Shown piece by piece: positions 8,326-17,447 of a stretch of DNA of 64,000 bases (positions are counted from its first letter, which is position 1; each line of letters starts with the position of its first letter). The translations under genes were made by a program, and so were the position numbers. This DNA comes from Arthrobacter sp. B3I4 (GTDB lineage: Bacteria; Actinomycetota; Actinomycetes; Actinomycetales; Micrococcaceae). Where the stretch lies: positions 62,001 to 126,000 of the forward strand of contig NZ_JAUSYK010000001.1 in assembly GCF_030816855.1 (NCBI RefSeq), given 5' to 3'. The notes beneath the pieces were generated by a model that had not been told where the DNA came from, did no database searches, and saw only the letters and a program-made list of their open reading frames with translations.

Positions 8326-9054
8326 TTAACTTGCGGCTACGTCGCGGCTGTCCGCCGCCAGGTACCGCTCGTAATCCTCAAAGGTCTGGGTGATGTGCGT
8401 GTCCATCGCGGTGCGCGCGGCGGAGGGTTCGCCGGTGGCGATGGCCGCGAGCACCAGCTTGTGATGATGGATAGCGTGCCGCTGCACGTCCGGAAACGCC
8501 GAGGTCTCCCGACGCATGGCGTAGAGCAGGGTCGACAGCTGGCCGAGCAGGGCCGGCACGAAGGGGTTCCCGGAGGCCCGCAGCACCGTGTCATGGAAGG
8601 CGATATCGGCCACGGTCAGGGCATCGACGTCGCCGGCGTGGTGCGCAGCCTCCATCCGCTCGATGCTCTCCTGCATCGCGGCGATGTCCGCGGCGCTGTG
8701 CCGGGACGCGGCGAGCTCCGCGGCGCCGGTCTCGACCATCCGGCGGACTTCGAGCAGCCGCAGCGCCACCTGGTCCGAGGCCACGCCCCGCGAGGCCGCC
8801 CGCATGATGGCATCCAGCCCGGTCCAGCGCTCGGGCGGATTGACGAAGGTGCCCAGCCCGCGCTTCACGTAGACGACGTTCTGCGCCTTGAGGGCCTTCA
8901 TGGCTTCGCGCGCAGTCAGCCGGCTGACCCCTGATTCCTTGGCAATGTCAGCCTCGGGCGGGAGGGCGTCGTGGGCCTTGATCTGGCCGCTGAGGATGTA
9001 TTCGAGGACTCTGTCCACGACGACGTCGACCAGCGTGCGTCGCGTTTCTGCCAT
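8326..9054 (-). CDS. GntR-family transcriptional regulator (FadR/FCD type)
   Basis: A 242-residue regulator. The winged helix spans residues about 5-72 (LPPEADIAKESGVSRLTAREAMKAL, then the wing KRGLGTFV). An FCD domain follows with metal-ligand candidates D and H in ADIAFHDTVLRAS and HHHKLVLAAI. An AGGGGA ribosome-binding site precedes the ATG. The gene lies directly upstream of the operon in the same direction, and the strong inverted repeat at 8231-8252 lies 74 bp past its stop, which makes it the likely main repressor of the transporter-led operon. The inducer is unknown. Confidence 0.88.
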   Translation of the reverse strand: MAETRRTLVDVVVDRVLEYILSGQIKAHDALPPEADIAKESGVSRLTAREAMKALKAQNVVYVKRGLGTFVNPPERWTGLDAIMRAASRGVASDQVALRLLEVRRMVETGAAELAASRHSAADIAAMQESIERMEAAHHAGDVDALTVADIAFHDTVLRASGNPFVPALLGQLSTLLYAMRRETSAFPDVQRHAIHHHKLVLAAIATGEPSAARTAMDTHITQTFEDYERYLAADSRDVAAS

Positions 9055-9156
9055 GGTGATCCCCTGCCTGTGCGCGGTGAGGCGCGCGTTTTGCCTTTCC
9101 TAAACCCTACTAGACCGGCGGGCTCGACCGATCTCGGCCGCCGCTTAAACAAGGAC

Positions 9157-9205
9157 GGGTCACCTCCGGCCAATCCCACCGGGTGGGACCGGACGGAGGT
9201 GACCC
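9157..9205. terminator. Long hairpin downstream of sucD
   Basis: A perfect 12-bp stem, GGGTCACCTCCG (9157-9168) with its complement (9194-9205), encloses a second 7-bp hairpin. No U tract follows. It lies between the sucCD transcript end and the upstream region of the GntR gene, on the same strand. Confidence 0.55.
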
Positions 9206-9254
9206 CGCGTTGGTGCTCCGGTTCCGCAGTGCTGCGGTGTCGGGGCGGTGAAGC

Positions 9255-10157
9255 TTAGAGGCCAGCGAAAACTTCGCGCAGCAGCTTGGCGGTCTCGGAC
9301 GGCGTCTTGCCGACCTTGACGCCGGCAGCCTCGAGGGCTTCCTTCTTGGCCTGGGCGGTGCCCGCGGAGCCGGAGACGATGGCGCCGGCGTGGCCCATGG
9401 TCTTGCCTTCCGGGGCGGTGAAGCCGGCCACGTAGCCGACGACCGGCTTGGTGACGTGGGCCTTGATGTAGTCTGCGGCGCGTTCTTCGGCGTCGCCGCC
9501 GATTTCACCGATCATGACGATCGCCTTGGTCTCGGGGTCAGCTTCGAAGGCTTCGAGGGCGTCGATGTGGGTGGTGCCGATGACCGGGTCGCCGCCGATG
9601 CCGATGGCGGTGGAGAAGCCCAGGTCACGCAGTTCGTACATCATCTGGTAGGTCAGGGTGCCCGACTTGGAGACCAGGCCGATGGGGCCCTTGCCGGTGA
9701 TGTTTGCGGGGGTGATGCCTACGAGGGCCTCGCCCGGGGTGATGATGCCGGGGCAGTTCGGTCCGATGATGCGGGTGACCTGCTTGCCGTCGGCGTCGAC
9801 CTTGGACTGGGCCAGGGCCCAGAACTCGGCGGAGTCCTGCACCGGCACGCCTTCGGTGATGACGACGACCAGGCCGATGCCGGCCTCGATGGCTTCAACG
9901 ACGGCGTCCTTGGTGAAGGCCGGCGGGACGAAGACGATGGAGACGTCGGCGCCGGTTTCTGCCATGGCTTCCTTGACGGTGCCGAAGACGGTGATTTCGT
10001 TCTCGCCGTGGACCACGGTGGTGCCGGCCTTGCGGGCGTTCACGCCGCCGACGATGTTGGTGCCGGCCTTGAGCATCAGGGCGGTGTGCTTGGTGCCTTC
10101 GCCGCCGGTGATGCCCTGGACGATGACCTTGGAGTCCTTGTTCAGATAAATAGACAT
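9255..10157 (-). CDS. sucD: Succinate-CoA ligase [ADP-forming] subunit alpha
   Basis: TCA-cycle enzyme; with SucC it interconverts succinyl-CoA and succinate with ATP formation. The 300-residue protein has the N-terminal CoA-binding Rossmann part ([11 protein letters not shown]), the central [10 protein letters not shown] and [10 protein letters not shown] motifs, and the active-site His in [18 protein letters not shown]. The start is the ATG at 10157. A much longer open frame runs on to 10967, but it is only a frame shadow inside sucC. It follows sucC by 13 bp, in the usual two-gene operon. Confidence 0.97.
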   Translation of the reverse strand: MSIYLNKDSKVIVQGITGGEGTKHTALMLKAGTNIVGGVNARKAGTTVVHGENEITVFGTVKEAMAETGADVSIVFVPPAFTKDAVVEAIEAGIGLVVVITEGVPVQDSAEFWALAQSKVDADGKQVTRIIGPNCPGIITPGEALVGITPANITGKGPIGLVSKSGTLTYQMMYELRDLGFSTAIGIGGDPVIGTTHIDALEAFEADPETKAIVMIGEIGGDAEERAADYIKAHVTKPVVGYVAGFTAPEGKTMGHAGAIVSGSAGTAQAKKEALEAAGVKVGKTPSETAKLLREVFAGL

Positions 10158-10170
10158 AGTCGGGGTCCCT

Positions 10171-11340
10171 TTACTTAGCTGCGTTGGCGAGCTCGGCAGC
10201 CTTGTCGGCGCCCTCGTCCATGGTGGCGGCCAGGGTAACCAGCGGGTGGTTGGCCTCGGCCAGGATGCGGCGGCCTTCCTCGACGTTGTTGCCGTCGAGG
10301 CGGACGACCAGCGGCTTGTTCGCGGAGGAGCCCAGCTCGGCCAGTGCGCCGACGATGCCCTTGGCAACAGCGTCACAGGCGGTGATGCCGCCGAAGACGT
10401 TGACGAAGACGGACTTGACCTGTTCGTCACCGAGGATGACGTCGAGGCCTGCCGCCATGACCTCGGCGGAAGCTCCGCCGCCGATGTCGAGGAAGTTGGC
10501 GGGCTTGACGTTGCCGTGGTTTTCGCCGGCGTAGGCGACGACGTCGAGGGTGGACATGACCAGGCCGGCACCGTTACCGATGATGCCAACTTCGCCGTCG
10601 AGCTTGACGTAGTTGAGGTCCTGCGCCTTGGCCTTGGCCTCGAGCGGGTCCGCGGCGTCCTTGTCTTCAAGGGCGGAGTGCTTGGGGTGGCGGAAGTCGG
10701 CGTTCTCGTCGAGGGAGACCTTGCCGTCCAGGGCGACGATGTCGCCGGCGCCGGTCTTGACCAGCGGGTTAACCTCCACGAGGGTGGCGTCTTCCTTCTT
10801 GAACACGTCCCAGAGCTTGAGGATGACGGCGGCGACCTTGCCGCGCAGTTCCTCGGCGAACCCTGCGGCAGCGACGATTTCGTCGGCCTTGGCCTGGTCG
10901 ATGCCGACGGCCGGGTCGATCGCAATCTTGGCCAGGGCTTCCGGGCGTTCGACGGCGAGCTGTTCAATTTCCATGCCGCCTTCTACCGAGCACATGGCCA
11001 GGTAGTTGCGGTTGGCTCGGTCCAGCAGGACGGAAAAGTAGTATTCTTCGGCGATGTCGGCACCCTGGGCGATCATCACCTTGTTGACGGTGTGGCCCTT
11101 GATGTCCATGCCGAGGATGTTGGTGGCGTATTCGAGAGCCTCATCGGCGGTCTTGGCGACCTTAACGCCGCCGGCCTTGCCTCGGCCACCGGCCTTAACC
11201 TGTGCCTTGACGACGGTTACGCCGCCAATCTTCTCGGCAGCTGCCTTTGCTTCTTCAGGGGTGTGCGCCACGATGCCAGCAAGCACGGGTACACCGTGCG
11301 CCTCGAACATATCGCGCGCCTGATATTCAAACAGGTCCAC
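10171..11340 (-). CDS. sucC: Succinate-CoA ligase [ADP-forming] subunit beta
   Basis: A 389-residue beta subunit of succinyl-CoA synthetase with an N-terminal ATP-grasp domain ([18 protein letters not shown] near residues 43-60) and a C-terminal ligase domain ([24 protein letters not shown]). The start is a GTG at 11340, preceded by AAGGA eight bases upstream. It forms an operon with sucD. About 210 bp separate the start from the bidirectional-looking terminator shared with pcrA, which leaves room for its own promoter. Confidence 0.97.
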   Translation of the reverse strand: MDLFEYQARDMFEAHGVPVLAGIVAHTPEEAKAAAEKIGGVTVVKAQVKAGGRGKAGGVKVAKTADEALEYATNILGMDIKGHTVNKVMIAQGADIAEEYYFSVLLDRANRNYLAMCSVEGGMEIEQLAVERPEALAKIAIDPAVGIDQAKADEIVAAAGFAEELRGKVAAVILKLWDVFKKEDATLVEVNPLVKTGAGDIVALDGKVSLDENADFRHPKHSALEDKDAADPLEAKAKAQDLNYVKLDGEVGIIGNGAGLVMSTLDVVAYAGENHGNVKPANFLDIGGGASAEVMAAGLDVILGDEQVKSVFVNVFGGITACDAVAKGIVGALAELGSSANKPLVVRLDGNNVEEGRRILAEANHPLVTLAATMDEGADKAAELANAAK

Positions 11341-11551
11341 GGTTGGGTGTCCTTCTACGTCGAAGTAGTTTCTGTACAGCCGGACCCCACGTACTCGCGG
11401 TTACCGGGCTGCGGAATAAACGCACCCTGCGACAAGCTTGGAAACGAGCCACACGGCGCAATGCTCCTTTGGGAACTCTAGCCCTTTCAACGGACCAGCC
11501 CGACCTACAGTACCTCTTATGTGAGTAAGGACACTATTCTATTGAGCGTAG

Positions 11552-11577
11552 AAAAACCGCGGAATTCCGGGGTTTTT
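11552..11577. terminator. Terminator at the 3' end of pcrA
   Basis: AAAAACC (11552-11558) and GGTTTTT (11571-11577) enclose CGG-AATT-CCG. The A-rich and T-rich flanks allow termination in either direction. It begins 18 bp past the pcrA stop. Confidence 0.7.
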
Positions 11578-11594
11578 CCGGCCATCCCCCGACG

Positions 11595-14177
11595 TCAGGC
11601 GCCGATTTTGGTGAGCGGGGCGTACCGCAGCAGGAGCCGTTTCTCCCCCACACCGAACTGCACCTTTGCCACTGTCTTATCCCCTGCGCCTTCGAGTGCC
11701 AGCACCGTGCCGTTGCCGAAGCTGGTGTGGTTGACCTTGTCGCCCACGCTGACGGCAACGATCTCCTTTTGCGGCTGGACCCGGTTCTTGGCGATCGCGG
11801 CCGGGACATCGGCGTTGAAACCCGCAGACGAGTCGGCGCCGGCGCCGCGGGCGGCGCCGGCGCCCCAAAATGATCCGCTGTAGCGGCTGGACCCGATGGA
11901 TCCGCTCCCCCAGCTGCTGGCCTGGCGGGCGGAGCCTTCGCGCTTCCACTCCACCAGTTCCGCCGGGATTTCCTCGATGAACTGGCTTGCGGGGTTGTAC
12001 TGGCTTTGGCCCCACATGCTGCGGACCTCGGAGCGGGTCAGGTACAGCCGCTTCCGGGCACGGGTCAGGCCCACGTAGGCGAGCCGGCGTTCCTCCGCGA
12101 GTTCCTTGGGGTCGGTGGCGGAGCGCTGGTGCGGGAACAGCCCGTGTTCCATGCCGGTCAGGAACACGACCGGGAACTCCAGTCCCTTGGCGGTGTGCAG
12201 CGTCATGAGCGTGACAACGCCAAGCCGCTTGGCTTCGGCCACCGCCGCGTCGATATCAGCGCCGGGCGCGTCCGGGATCTGGTCAGCGTCAGCCACCAGC
12301 GACACTTGCTCCAGGAACGCACCGAGTGATCCTTCCGGGTTCTCCTGCTCGTACTCGCGCACGACGGCGACGAGTTCGGCAAGGTTCTCCACCCGGGATT
12401 CATCCTGCGGGTCGGTGCTGGAACGCAGGGTGGCGAGGTAGCCGGTCTGCTCCAGGACCGCTTCCAGGGCGGCGGCCGCCCCGGAGCCGGCGGCCACGAC
12501 GCCCAGGTCGTCGAGGAGCTTCACAAAGCCCAGCACGGCGTTGACTGAGCGGGTTGCCATGCCCGGTGCTTCCTCGGCGCGGCGCGCGGCTGCCATGAAG
12601 GAGATCCGCTCGCGCTGGGCCAGGGAGGCGACGGCGCCCTCGGCCCGGTCACCGATGCCGCGCTTGGGTTCGTTGAGGATCCGGCGCAGGTTGACGTCGT
12701 CGTCGGGGTTGACCAGAACCCGCAGGTAGGCGAGGGCGTCCTTGATTTCCTTGCGCTCGTAAAAACGGGTTCCGCCGACCACCTTGTAGGGCAGCCCGAC
12801 GCGTACCAGGACGTCCTCGATGGACCGGGACTGCGCGTTGGTGCGGTAGAAAATCGCGACGTCGCCCGGGCGGAGGTTGCCCTCGTCCTGCAGCCGGTCA
12901 ATCTCCTTCGCGATGAACTGCGCCTCGTCGTGTTCGTTCTCGCCGACGTAGCCAACGATCTTCTCGCCGTCGCCTTCCGCTGTCCACAGCCGTTTCTCGG
13001 GCCGGTTGGGGTTGCGGGAGATGACCGAGTTGGCCGCGCTGAGAATGGTCTGCGTGGAGCGGTAGTTTTGTTCGAGTTTGATGGTCCGGGCGTCCGGATA
13101 GTCCTTTTCGAACTCCACGATGTTGCGGATGTCCGCGCCGCGGAAGGCGTAGATGGACTGGTCGGAGTCGCCAACGACGGTCAGTTCGGCAGCGCCCGGA
13201 CCCTCGCCGACGATCTCGCGCACCAGGGCGTACTGGGCGTGGTTGGTGTCCTGGTATTCGTCCACCAGCACGTGGCGGAAACGGCGCCGGTAGGAGTCGG
13301 CGAGCGCCGGGAAGGCCCGGAACATGTAGACGGTTTCCGCGATCAGGTCATCAAAGTCCATCGCGTTCGCCTGGCGCAGGCGCTGCGTGTAGCCCTTGTA
13401 AACCTCGGCAACGGCCTGCTCGAAAGGGTCGCTGTGGTTGGCGCTGGAGGTGTAGCTGTCCGCGTCGATCAGTTCGTTCTTGAGGGCCGAGATCTTGTGC
13501 TGGATGGCCTTCGGCGGGAAGCGCTTGGGGTCCAGGTCCAGGTTTTTGGCCACCAGCGTGATCAGCCGGAGCGAATCGGCGGAGTCATAAATGGAGAAGT
13601 TCGAGTTCAAACCGACGTTGGCTGCCTCGCGCCGCAGGATGCGGACGCAGGAGGAGTGGAAGGTCGAAATCCACATGGTCTTGGCCCGGCCGCCGACCAG
13701 GACTTCGATCCGCTCGCGCATTTCCGCAGCGGCCTTGTTGGTGAACGTGATGGCCAGGATTTCGCCGTGGTGGGCCCGACGGGTCGCGATCAGATAGGCG
13801 ATCCGGTGGCTGAGCACCCGGGTCTTGCCGGATCCTGCCCCGGCCACGATCAGCAGGGCACCGCCGGCGTGCTTGACCGCTTCTTCCTGCTGCGGGTTCA
13901 GTCCCTGCAGCAATTCCTCCGCGTTTGGAAGCCGGGGCCGGTCCCAGTCTTCGTGGTGTCCGGCGCGGCTTCCGCCGTGGTGAGCCCCGTCGTTTCTCTG
14001 GGAGTTTTCACCGCCGGTCGCACCGCCGTTCCCGCCGCGGGGACCGAAACCTGGGGCGGACATCAGGTCCGGCATACCGCTGCCAGCCCCCGGGTTTGCG
14101 GATGCTTTGGCGGGTGCGGCCAGCTTTGAGGCAGCTTGGAAGGGTCCGTCGGCATAGGGGTCAAACAACATATCCAT
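11595..14177 (-). CDS. pcrA: ATP-dependent DNA helicase PcrA/UvrD
   Basis: An 860-residue superfamily 1A 3'-5' helicase for nucleotide excision and replication repair. Motifs in order: LNPQQEEAV (Q motif), AGAGSGKT (Walker A), VDEYQDTN (Walker B), VGDSDQSIYAFRGA (III), LEQNYRST (IV), TLHTAKGLEF (V) and YVGLTRARKRLYL (VI). A Gly/Ala-rich linker leads to the C-terminal Tudor-like domain (VGDKVNHTSFGNGTV) that in PcrA contacts RNA polymerase. I chose the ATG at 14177 (MDMLFDPYADGPF). A GTG at 14204 is possible, but a TAGACT -10 hexamer at 14188-14193 sits only 10 nt before the ATG, which points to a leaderless or nearly leaderless message. Confidence 0.95.
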   Translation of the reverse strand: MDMLFDPYADGPFQAASKLAAPAKASANPGAGSGMPDLMSAPGFGPRGGNGGATGGENSQRNDGAHHGGSRAGHHEDWDRPRLPNAEELLQGLNPQQEEAVKHAGGALLIVAGAGSGKTRVLSHRIAYLIATRRAHHGEILAITFTNKAAAEMRERIEVLVGGRAKTMWISTFHSSCVRILRREAANVGLNSNFSIYDSADSLRLITLVAKNLDLDPKRFPPKAIQHKISALKNELIDADSYTSSANHSDPFEQAVAEVYKGYTQRLRQANAMDFDDLIAETVYMFRAFPALADSYRRRFRHVLVDEYQDTNHAQYALVREIVGEGPGAAELTVVGDSDQSIYAFRGADIRNIVEFEKDYPDARTIKLEQNYRSTQTILSAANSVISRNPNRPEKRLWTAEGDGEKIVGYVGENEHDEAQFIAKEIDRLQDEGNLRPGDVAIFYRTNAQSRSIEDVLVRVGLPYKVVGGTRFYERKEIKDALAYLRVLVNPDDDVNLRRILNEPKRGIGDRAEGAVASLAQRERISFMAAARRAEEAPGMATRSVNAVLGFVKLLDDLGVVAAGSGAAAALEAVLEQTGYLATLRSSTDPQDESRVENLAELVAVVREYEQENPEGSLGAFLEQVSLVADADQIPDAPGADIDAAVAEAKRLGVVTLMTLHTAKGLEFPVVFLTGMEHGLFPHQRSATDPKELAEERRLAYVGLTRARKRLYLTRSEVRSMWGQSQYNPASQFIEEIPAELVEWKREGSARQASSWGSGSIGSSRYSGSFWGAGAARGAGADSSAGFNADVPAAIAKNRVQPQKEIVAVSVGDKVNHTSFGNGTVLALEGAGDKTVAKVQFGVGEKRLLLRYAPLTKIGA

Positions 14178-14243
14178 GGTGTTAACAAGTCTAGGCCGTG
14201 CCACTGACAGCCCGATCCGCTGCCCGATCCCGGTCCCGGCTGA

Positions 14244-15116
14244 CTACCCTGCGGAGCCGGACTCCAGCGCGGCGCGCAGCTGCCGCACCGCCGTCGTGCC
14301 TCCCGCCAGGAACCACTCCAGGCCGTTGACGCGGACGACGTCGGTGCTGCCGCCGGCGGCGCGCACGATTGCCTGGCCGGGGAGCCAGTCCCATTCCGGG
14401 CAGCTGTGTTGAAACCAGCAGTCAAGCTCGCCGTCGGCGACCCGGCCCAGGTCGCAGGAGCCGGAGCCGAACATGCGCAGCGCAGCGGCCGAGGTGGCCG
14501 CGGCGTGCCAGGGCATCGCGCACATCGGGTCTGCGAGCCAGGTGGGATGGATGTACGTCGCGGCGCCCAGCTCGGCCAGCGGCGCCTCCGCCCGGCCGCG
14601 GCCGCCTGCTTCCCGGGGGCGGAAACTGCTCAGCGGTTCACCGTTGAGCGTGGCCGCCCGCGTGGTGCCGCCGAGCCAGAGCTTGTCCTCCTCGGGCTGG
14701 AAAATGGCACCCAGCAACACCCCCGATGAGTCCTTAAGCGCCAGCGCTGAGCACCAGTAGCTGGAGCCGTGCAGGAAATTGTAGGTCCCGTCGACGGGGT
14801 CAATCACCCAGGTCCGCCCGCTGTTGCCTCGCTCCGAGGCTCCTTCTTCGCCAAGGATGCCGTCCTGGGGCCGGCAGCGTTGCAACTGTTCGAGCACGTA
14901 GGCCTCGGCGGCGTGGTCGGCGGCGGTGACGACGTCGGACACGGACGTTTTCTGCTGGCCTTCCAGGCCGGCCTGCCGCATCAGCAGCGCCAGGTTGCCC
15001 GCTTCCCGGACCAGGGCTTCAGCAAGCTGGTAGTCGTCCAGCTCCGGGCTGAGTTCCGCGGTGCTGTGCCTGCCGAGCCGGTGCCTGCCAAGTTCGTTGC
15101 TGCCTGTTTCGCTCAC
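14244..15116 (-). CDS. Inositol monophosphatase family protein
   Basis: A 290-residue metal-dependent sugar phosphatase. Motif A is GEEGASE and WVIDPVDGTYNF near residues 96-120; motif B is EWDWLPGQAIVRAAGG near 235-250. Family members hydrolyse inositol-1-phosphate, histidinol phosphate (HisN), fructose-1,6-bisphosphate or PAP; the LALLMRQAG and ILGEEG regions leave HisN- or SuhB-like roles open. A GTG start at 15116 is preceded by a GGGTGGG purine run. The gene stands alone, upstream of pcrA on the same strand. Confidence 0.85.
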   Translation of the reverse strand: MSETGSNELGRHRLGRHSTAELSPELDDYQLAEALVREAGNLALLMRQAGLEGQQKTSVSDVVTAADHAAEAYVLEQLQRCRPQDGILGEEGASERGNSGRTWVIDPVDGTYNFLHGSSYWCSALALKDSSGVLLGAIFQPEEDKLWLGGTTRAATLNGEPLSSFRPREAGGRGRAEAPLAELGAATYIHPTWLADPMCAMPWHAAATSAAALRMFGSGSCDLGRVADGELDCWFQHSCPEWDWLPGQAIVRAAGGSTDVVRVNGLEWFLAGGTTAVRQLRAALESGSAG

Positions 15117-15209
15117 CCGCCCACCCTATCGGGCGGTGCGCGGCACTGAACAGCACGCCGAGATCGTCCGCGGTGTCCGCCCTGGCACGGGGCGGGCGAT
15201 AATGGAGCC

Positions 15210-15872
15210 ATGGCCAAGACCCCCGCCCAGCGGATCAAAAAGCACGGCGCCAGCGCGGCCGTTCCCCAACACCACCTGCCGTCGGTAATCAATCCAAGCA
15301 CCACCCGGAGCCCGCAGAAGGCGCAAAGCAACAGCAACCTGATTCTGATCGCCGGCGTGGTGGCGAGCCTTTTCCTGTTCTGGTATCTCCACCTGCTGAC
15401 TTTGAACCAGCTCACCCAATTAAGCGGCGGCCTGCCGATGCCGGATTCGCTGGTCGGCGGTTTCGACCGCGGCTTTGCGGAGCAGTTGCGCTCCGCCATG
15501 GACGGCGACGCCCGCGGACAGCTCAATTACGTGCACAAAACGGCCGGAACCTTGTTCCCGTTGATCTTCGGTTTCACCTGGCTGCTGCTGATCGGTACGA
15601 ACGTGACCCGGAAGTACCTCCGCTGGGCTTTGTGGGCACTTCCGCTGCTGTTCGCCGGCGTGCGCCTCTGGGGTAACTCGGTCATCGACGCCATGATGTC
15701 TGCGGACGCGCTCGACGGCGGCCAGGTCGCACTCGCCTCAGGACTTACCGTGGCGGGCTGGGTGCTGCTCGTCCTTAGCCTCGTCGCCGGTGTCGCGGCG
15801 GTGTTCTTGGGCGGGAAGACCTCCCGGGCCCGCGCCGGCACCGGCACCGGCACCGGCACCGCCGGACACTAG
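15210..15872 (+). CDS. Membrane protein of unknown function
   Basis: A 220-residue protein I do not recognise. The N-terminus is basic and cytoplasmic (residues 1-42). TM1 spans about 43-65 (ILIAGVVASLFLFWYLHLLTL), then a polar external loop with NYVHKTAG, then three more hydrophobic helices near 112-130, 137-155 and 175-203. The C-terminus is an Arg/Lys tail and a Gly-Thr run (AGTGTGTGTAGH) made by a short repeat in the DNA. The start ATG follows ATAATGGAGCC, a reasonable ribosome-binding region. It is flanked by unrelated genes on the other strand. Confidence 0.75.
   Translation: MAKTPAQRIKKHGASAAVPQHHLPSVINPSTTRSPQKAQSNSNLILIAGVVASLFLFWYLHLLTLNQLTQLSGGLPMPDSLVGGFDRGFAEQLRSAMDGDARGQLNYVHKTAGTLFPLIFGFTWLLLIGTNVTRKYLRWALWALPLLFAGVRLWGNSVIDAMMSADALDGGQVALASGLTVAGWVLLVLSLVAGVAAVFLGGKTSRARAGTGTGTGTAGH
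15836..15860 (+). repeat. Hexanucleotide repeat (GGCACC)n in the end of the membrane-protein gene
   Basis: About four tandem copies of GGCACC encode the alternating Gly-Thr tail of the 15210-15872 protein. Slippage would change the tail length by two residues per unit without a frameshift. Confidence 0.6.
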
Positions 15873-15914
15873 CAAGCGAAGGCCGGTCCAGGGAAGCTGC
15901 CAAACCGGAAGGGA

Positions 15915-17072
15915 TCAGTGGCGGCCGAAACTCGTGAGCTTGCGTCCAATGCGAGACCAAACAGTGGTCCTGCCCAGCTCGGCTAGGAGAACCTCTTTGG
16001 CCTGTTGAGCCCGATGCGGGGCACCGGCGGTCCGGAAATGCACCTCTGCCTCTCTCAACGATTGACGAGCAGCAACCTTGTCCCCGACGGCAAGATAGGA
16101 CCTCCCCAAAAGAAGGCAAACGTCTCCAAGGATTTGCGGCGTCAGGCTTCTTACTGTTGCCCGGATCTCCTCCAGGAGCGTAACGGCAGACCCGGCGTCA
16201 CCTGCAAGATAGCTCCAGTGCGCCCTGTTGCGCTTGAGAAGCAAGACGTCGGTCTCACTGCCTCCAATGACATCGGTGGCCAGCTCAGCTCGCTCGATGC
16301 ATCGAAGGGTATCGGCGTCCGCTACATTAGCCGCCAGGCGCATGGCAGCGGAGGCTTTATTGAATTTAGCCCACACGTCCAGGTTTTTGGCCGGCGAAAA
16401 AGTTGCTGCCGCAAGTTCGTGGTAGCGGAGCCCCTCCTCTACTCGGTCACAGAGAAACGCGACGTTTCCGATGACCCAATAGGCCTTACCTGCCAACTGA
16501 TCTTCGATATCGTCAGATACGACACCAGCGAGGTTCATACTTTCCCGCCAAGCGTCGCTGAGCTTCCCACCGTCAGCAAGTGCAGCAATCAGCGCCTGCC
16601 TAGCCTTGATGTTGAGTTCCACTTCCGACTCGCCAGCTGTCAGATCCGTAGCGGCCCGGGCGGACGCAGCAGCTTGCTCGAGCAAACCGGCACCTTGGCG
16701 CGCCTTTGCCAGCAGAATATGGACGCGAGCTTGGTCATGTAAATTTGCCTGCTCGAGACTGGTGATCAAGCTGGCGGCCAGTGTCTCGCAGTCTCCGAAG
16801 CGCTGAGCGTCCAGAAGATTTTCGGCCTGGAGAAAGGTCATATTCCACCAAGACGCGAAGTTCCCGTCCTGCAAAGCGATTTCCGCCGCCCGCTCTGCAC
16901 TGTTTGCAGCGTCGGCAAAGGCGTGGTTACTACGTTGCTCATGCGCCTTGAGCTCAGCGGCTGCATAGGACGGCGAAACAGAGTGCATGAATTGATTATC
17001 GGGGTCGCGGTTAGGGAATGCGACCAAGGCGCGCACAAGTCGAACCAGCGGGGCTCGGTCTCTCGCGCTCAT
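15915..17072 (-). CDS. TPR-like helical repeat protein, possible peptide sensor
   Basis: A 385-residue cytoplasmic protein made almost wholly of helix-turn-helix pairs of TPR type: AERAAEIALQDGNFASWWN, ARVHILLAKARQGAGLLEQA, KAYWVIGNVAFLCDRVEEGL and DVCLLLGRSYLAVGDKVAAR. I see no DNA-binding domain, signal peptide or enzyme motif. The length and make-up resemble Rap-type RRNPP proteins, which bind secreted peptides. The frame is open to 17255, but that version would run antisense through the peptide gene, so I chose the ATG at 17072. Its GC content is visibly lower than its neighbours. The divergent gene 117 bp away encodes a small secreted peptide. Function inferred, not shown. Confidence 0.75.
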   Translation of the reverse strand: MSARDRAPLVRLVRALVAFPNRDPDNQFMHSVSPSYAAAELKAHEQRSNHAFADAANSAERAAEIALQDGNFASWWNMTFLQAENLLDAQRFGDCETLAASLITSLEQANLHDQARVHILLAKARQGAGLLEQAAASARAATDLTAGESEVELNIKARQALIAALADGGKLSDAWRESMNLAGVVSDDIEDQLAGKAYWVIGNVAFLCDRVEEGLRYHELAAATFSPAKNLDVWAKFNKASAAMRLAANVADADTLRCIERAELATDVIGGSETDVLLLKRNRAHWSYLAGDAGSAVTLLEEIRATVRSLTPQILGDVCLLLGRSYLAVGDKVAARQSLREAEVHFRTAGAPHRAQQAKEVLLAELGRTTVWSRIGRKLTSFGRH

Positions 17073-17129
17073 AACATAGGGCGATTCACTCTGGGGCAAA
17101 TCGTTACAACGCGGCGTGTCGATCACCCT

Positions 17130-17135
17130 TATACT
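17130..17135 (+). promoter_or_regulatory. Probable -10 box of the small secreted peptide gene
   Basis: TATACT, five of six to consensus, 53 bp before the ATG at 17189. A clear -35 box at standard spacing is not evident. Confidence 0.45.
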
Positions 17136-17188
17136 GAACCTGCAATCACATGAGTCACATACGCCTCTCAGACAACAGGAGCCATAAA

Positions 17189-17341
17189 ATGAAGAAAACC
17201 CTCGCAACACTTCTTGTAGCTGGCGCCTTGGCTGCTGCGGGCCTCTCGGCCGCATCAGCAGTGTCCGCCAACGGCGGCGAAGCCGGTCAAGGTTCAGTTA
17301 TGGCCGTTGACTACTGGCCGAACTCGACCCCGAAGAACTAA
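17189..17341 (+). CDS. Small secreted peptide, candidate signal precursor
   Basis: A 50-residue precursor. Residues 1-27 form a classic Sec signal peptide: MKK, a hydrophobic core LATLLVAGALAAAGLSA, and a cleavage site after AVSA. The predicted mature peptide has 23 residues, beginning NGGEAGQGS and ending VDYWPNSTPKN, with no Cys. AGGAG eight bases before the ATG at 17189 supports this start over an in-frame ATG at 17150. A strong terminator follows 15 bp after the stop, so it is a single-gene transcript. It diverges from the TPR-like protein, an arrangement like signal peptide/receptor pairs. An alternative is a small cell-surface peptide with no signalling role. Confidence 0.75.
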   Translation: MKKTLATLLVAGALAAAGLSAASAVSANGGEAGQGSVMAVDYWPNSTPKN

Positions 17342-17356
17342 CACCCAAACCGCGAG

Positions 17357-17390
17357 GGGCGGGGACCGGATTCAACTCCGGTCCCCGCCC
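17357..17390 (+). terminator. Intrinsic terminator after the secreted peptide gene
   Basis: A perfect 14-bp GC-rich stem (17357-17370 with 17377-17390) and a 6-base loop TTCAAC, followed by TTTGTCGT. Confidence 0.88.
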
Positions 17391-17447
17391 TTTGTCGTAA
17401 CTCGGAGGCATGCCGTTACAGCCGTCGTACGACGCCCGCACTAACAG

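Noticed and set aside
9255..10967. 570-codon frame that would extend sucD into sucC.
   Set aside because: The extra N-terminal part is a Ser/Pro/Arg-rich out-of-frame reading of sucC; sucD has its own conserved start at 10157.
17073..17255. Longer start for the TPR-like protein.
   Set aside because: The extra 61 residues lie antisense to the secreted-peptide gene and have no TPR character.
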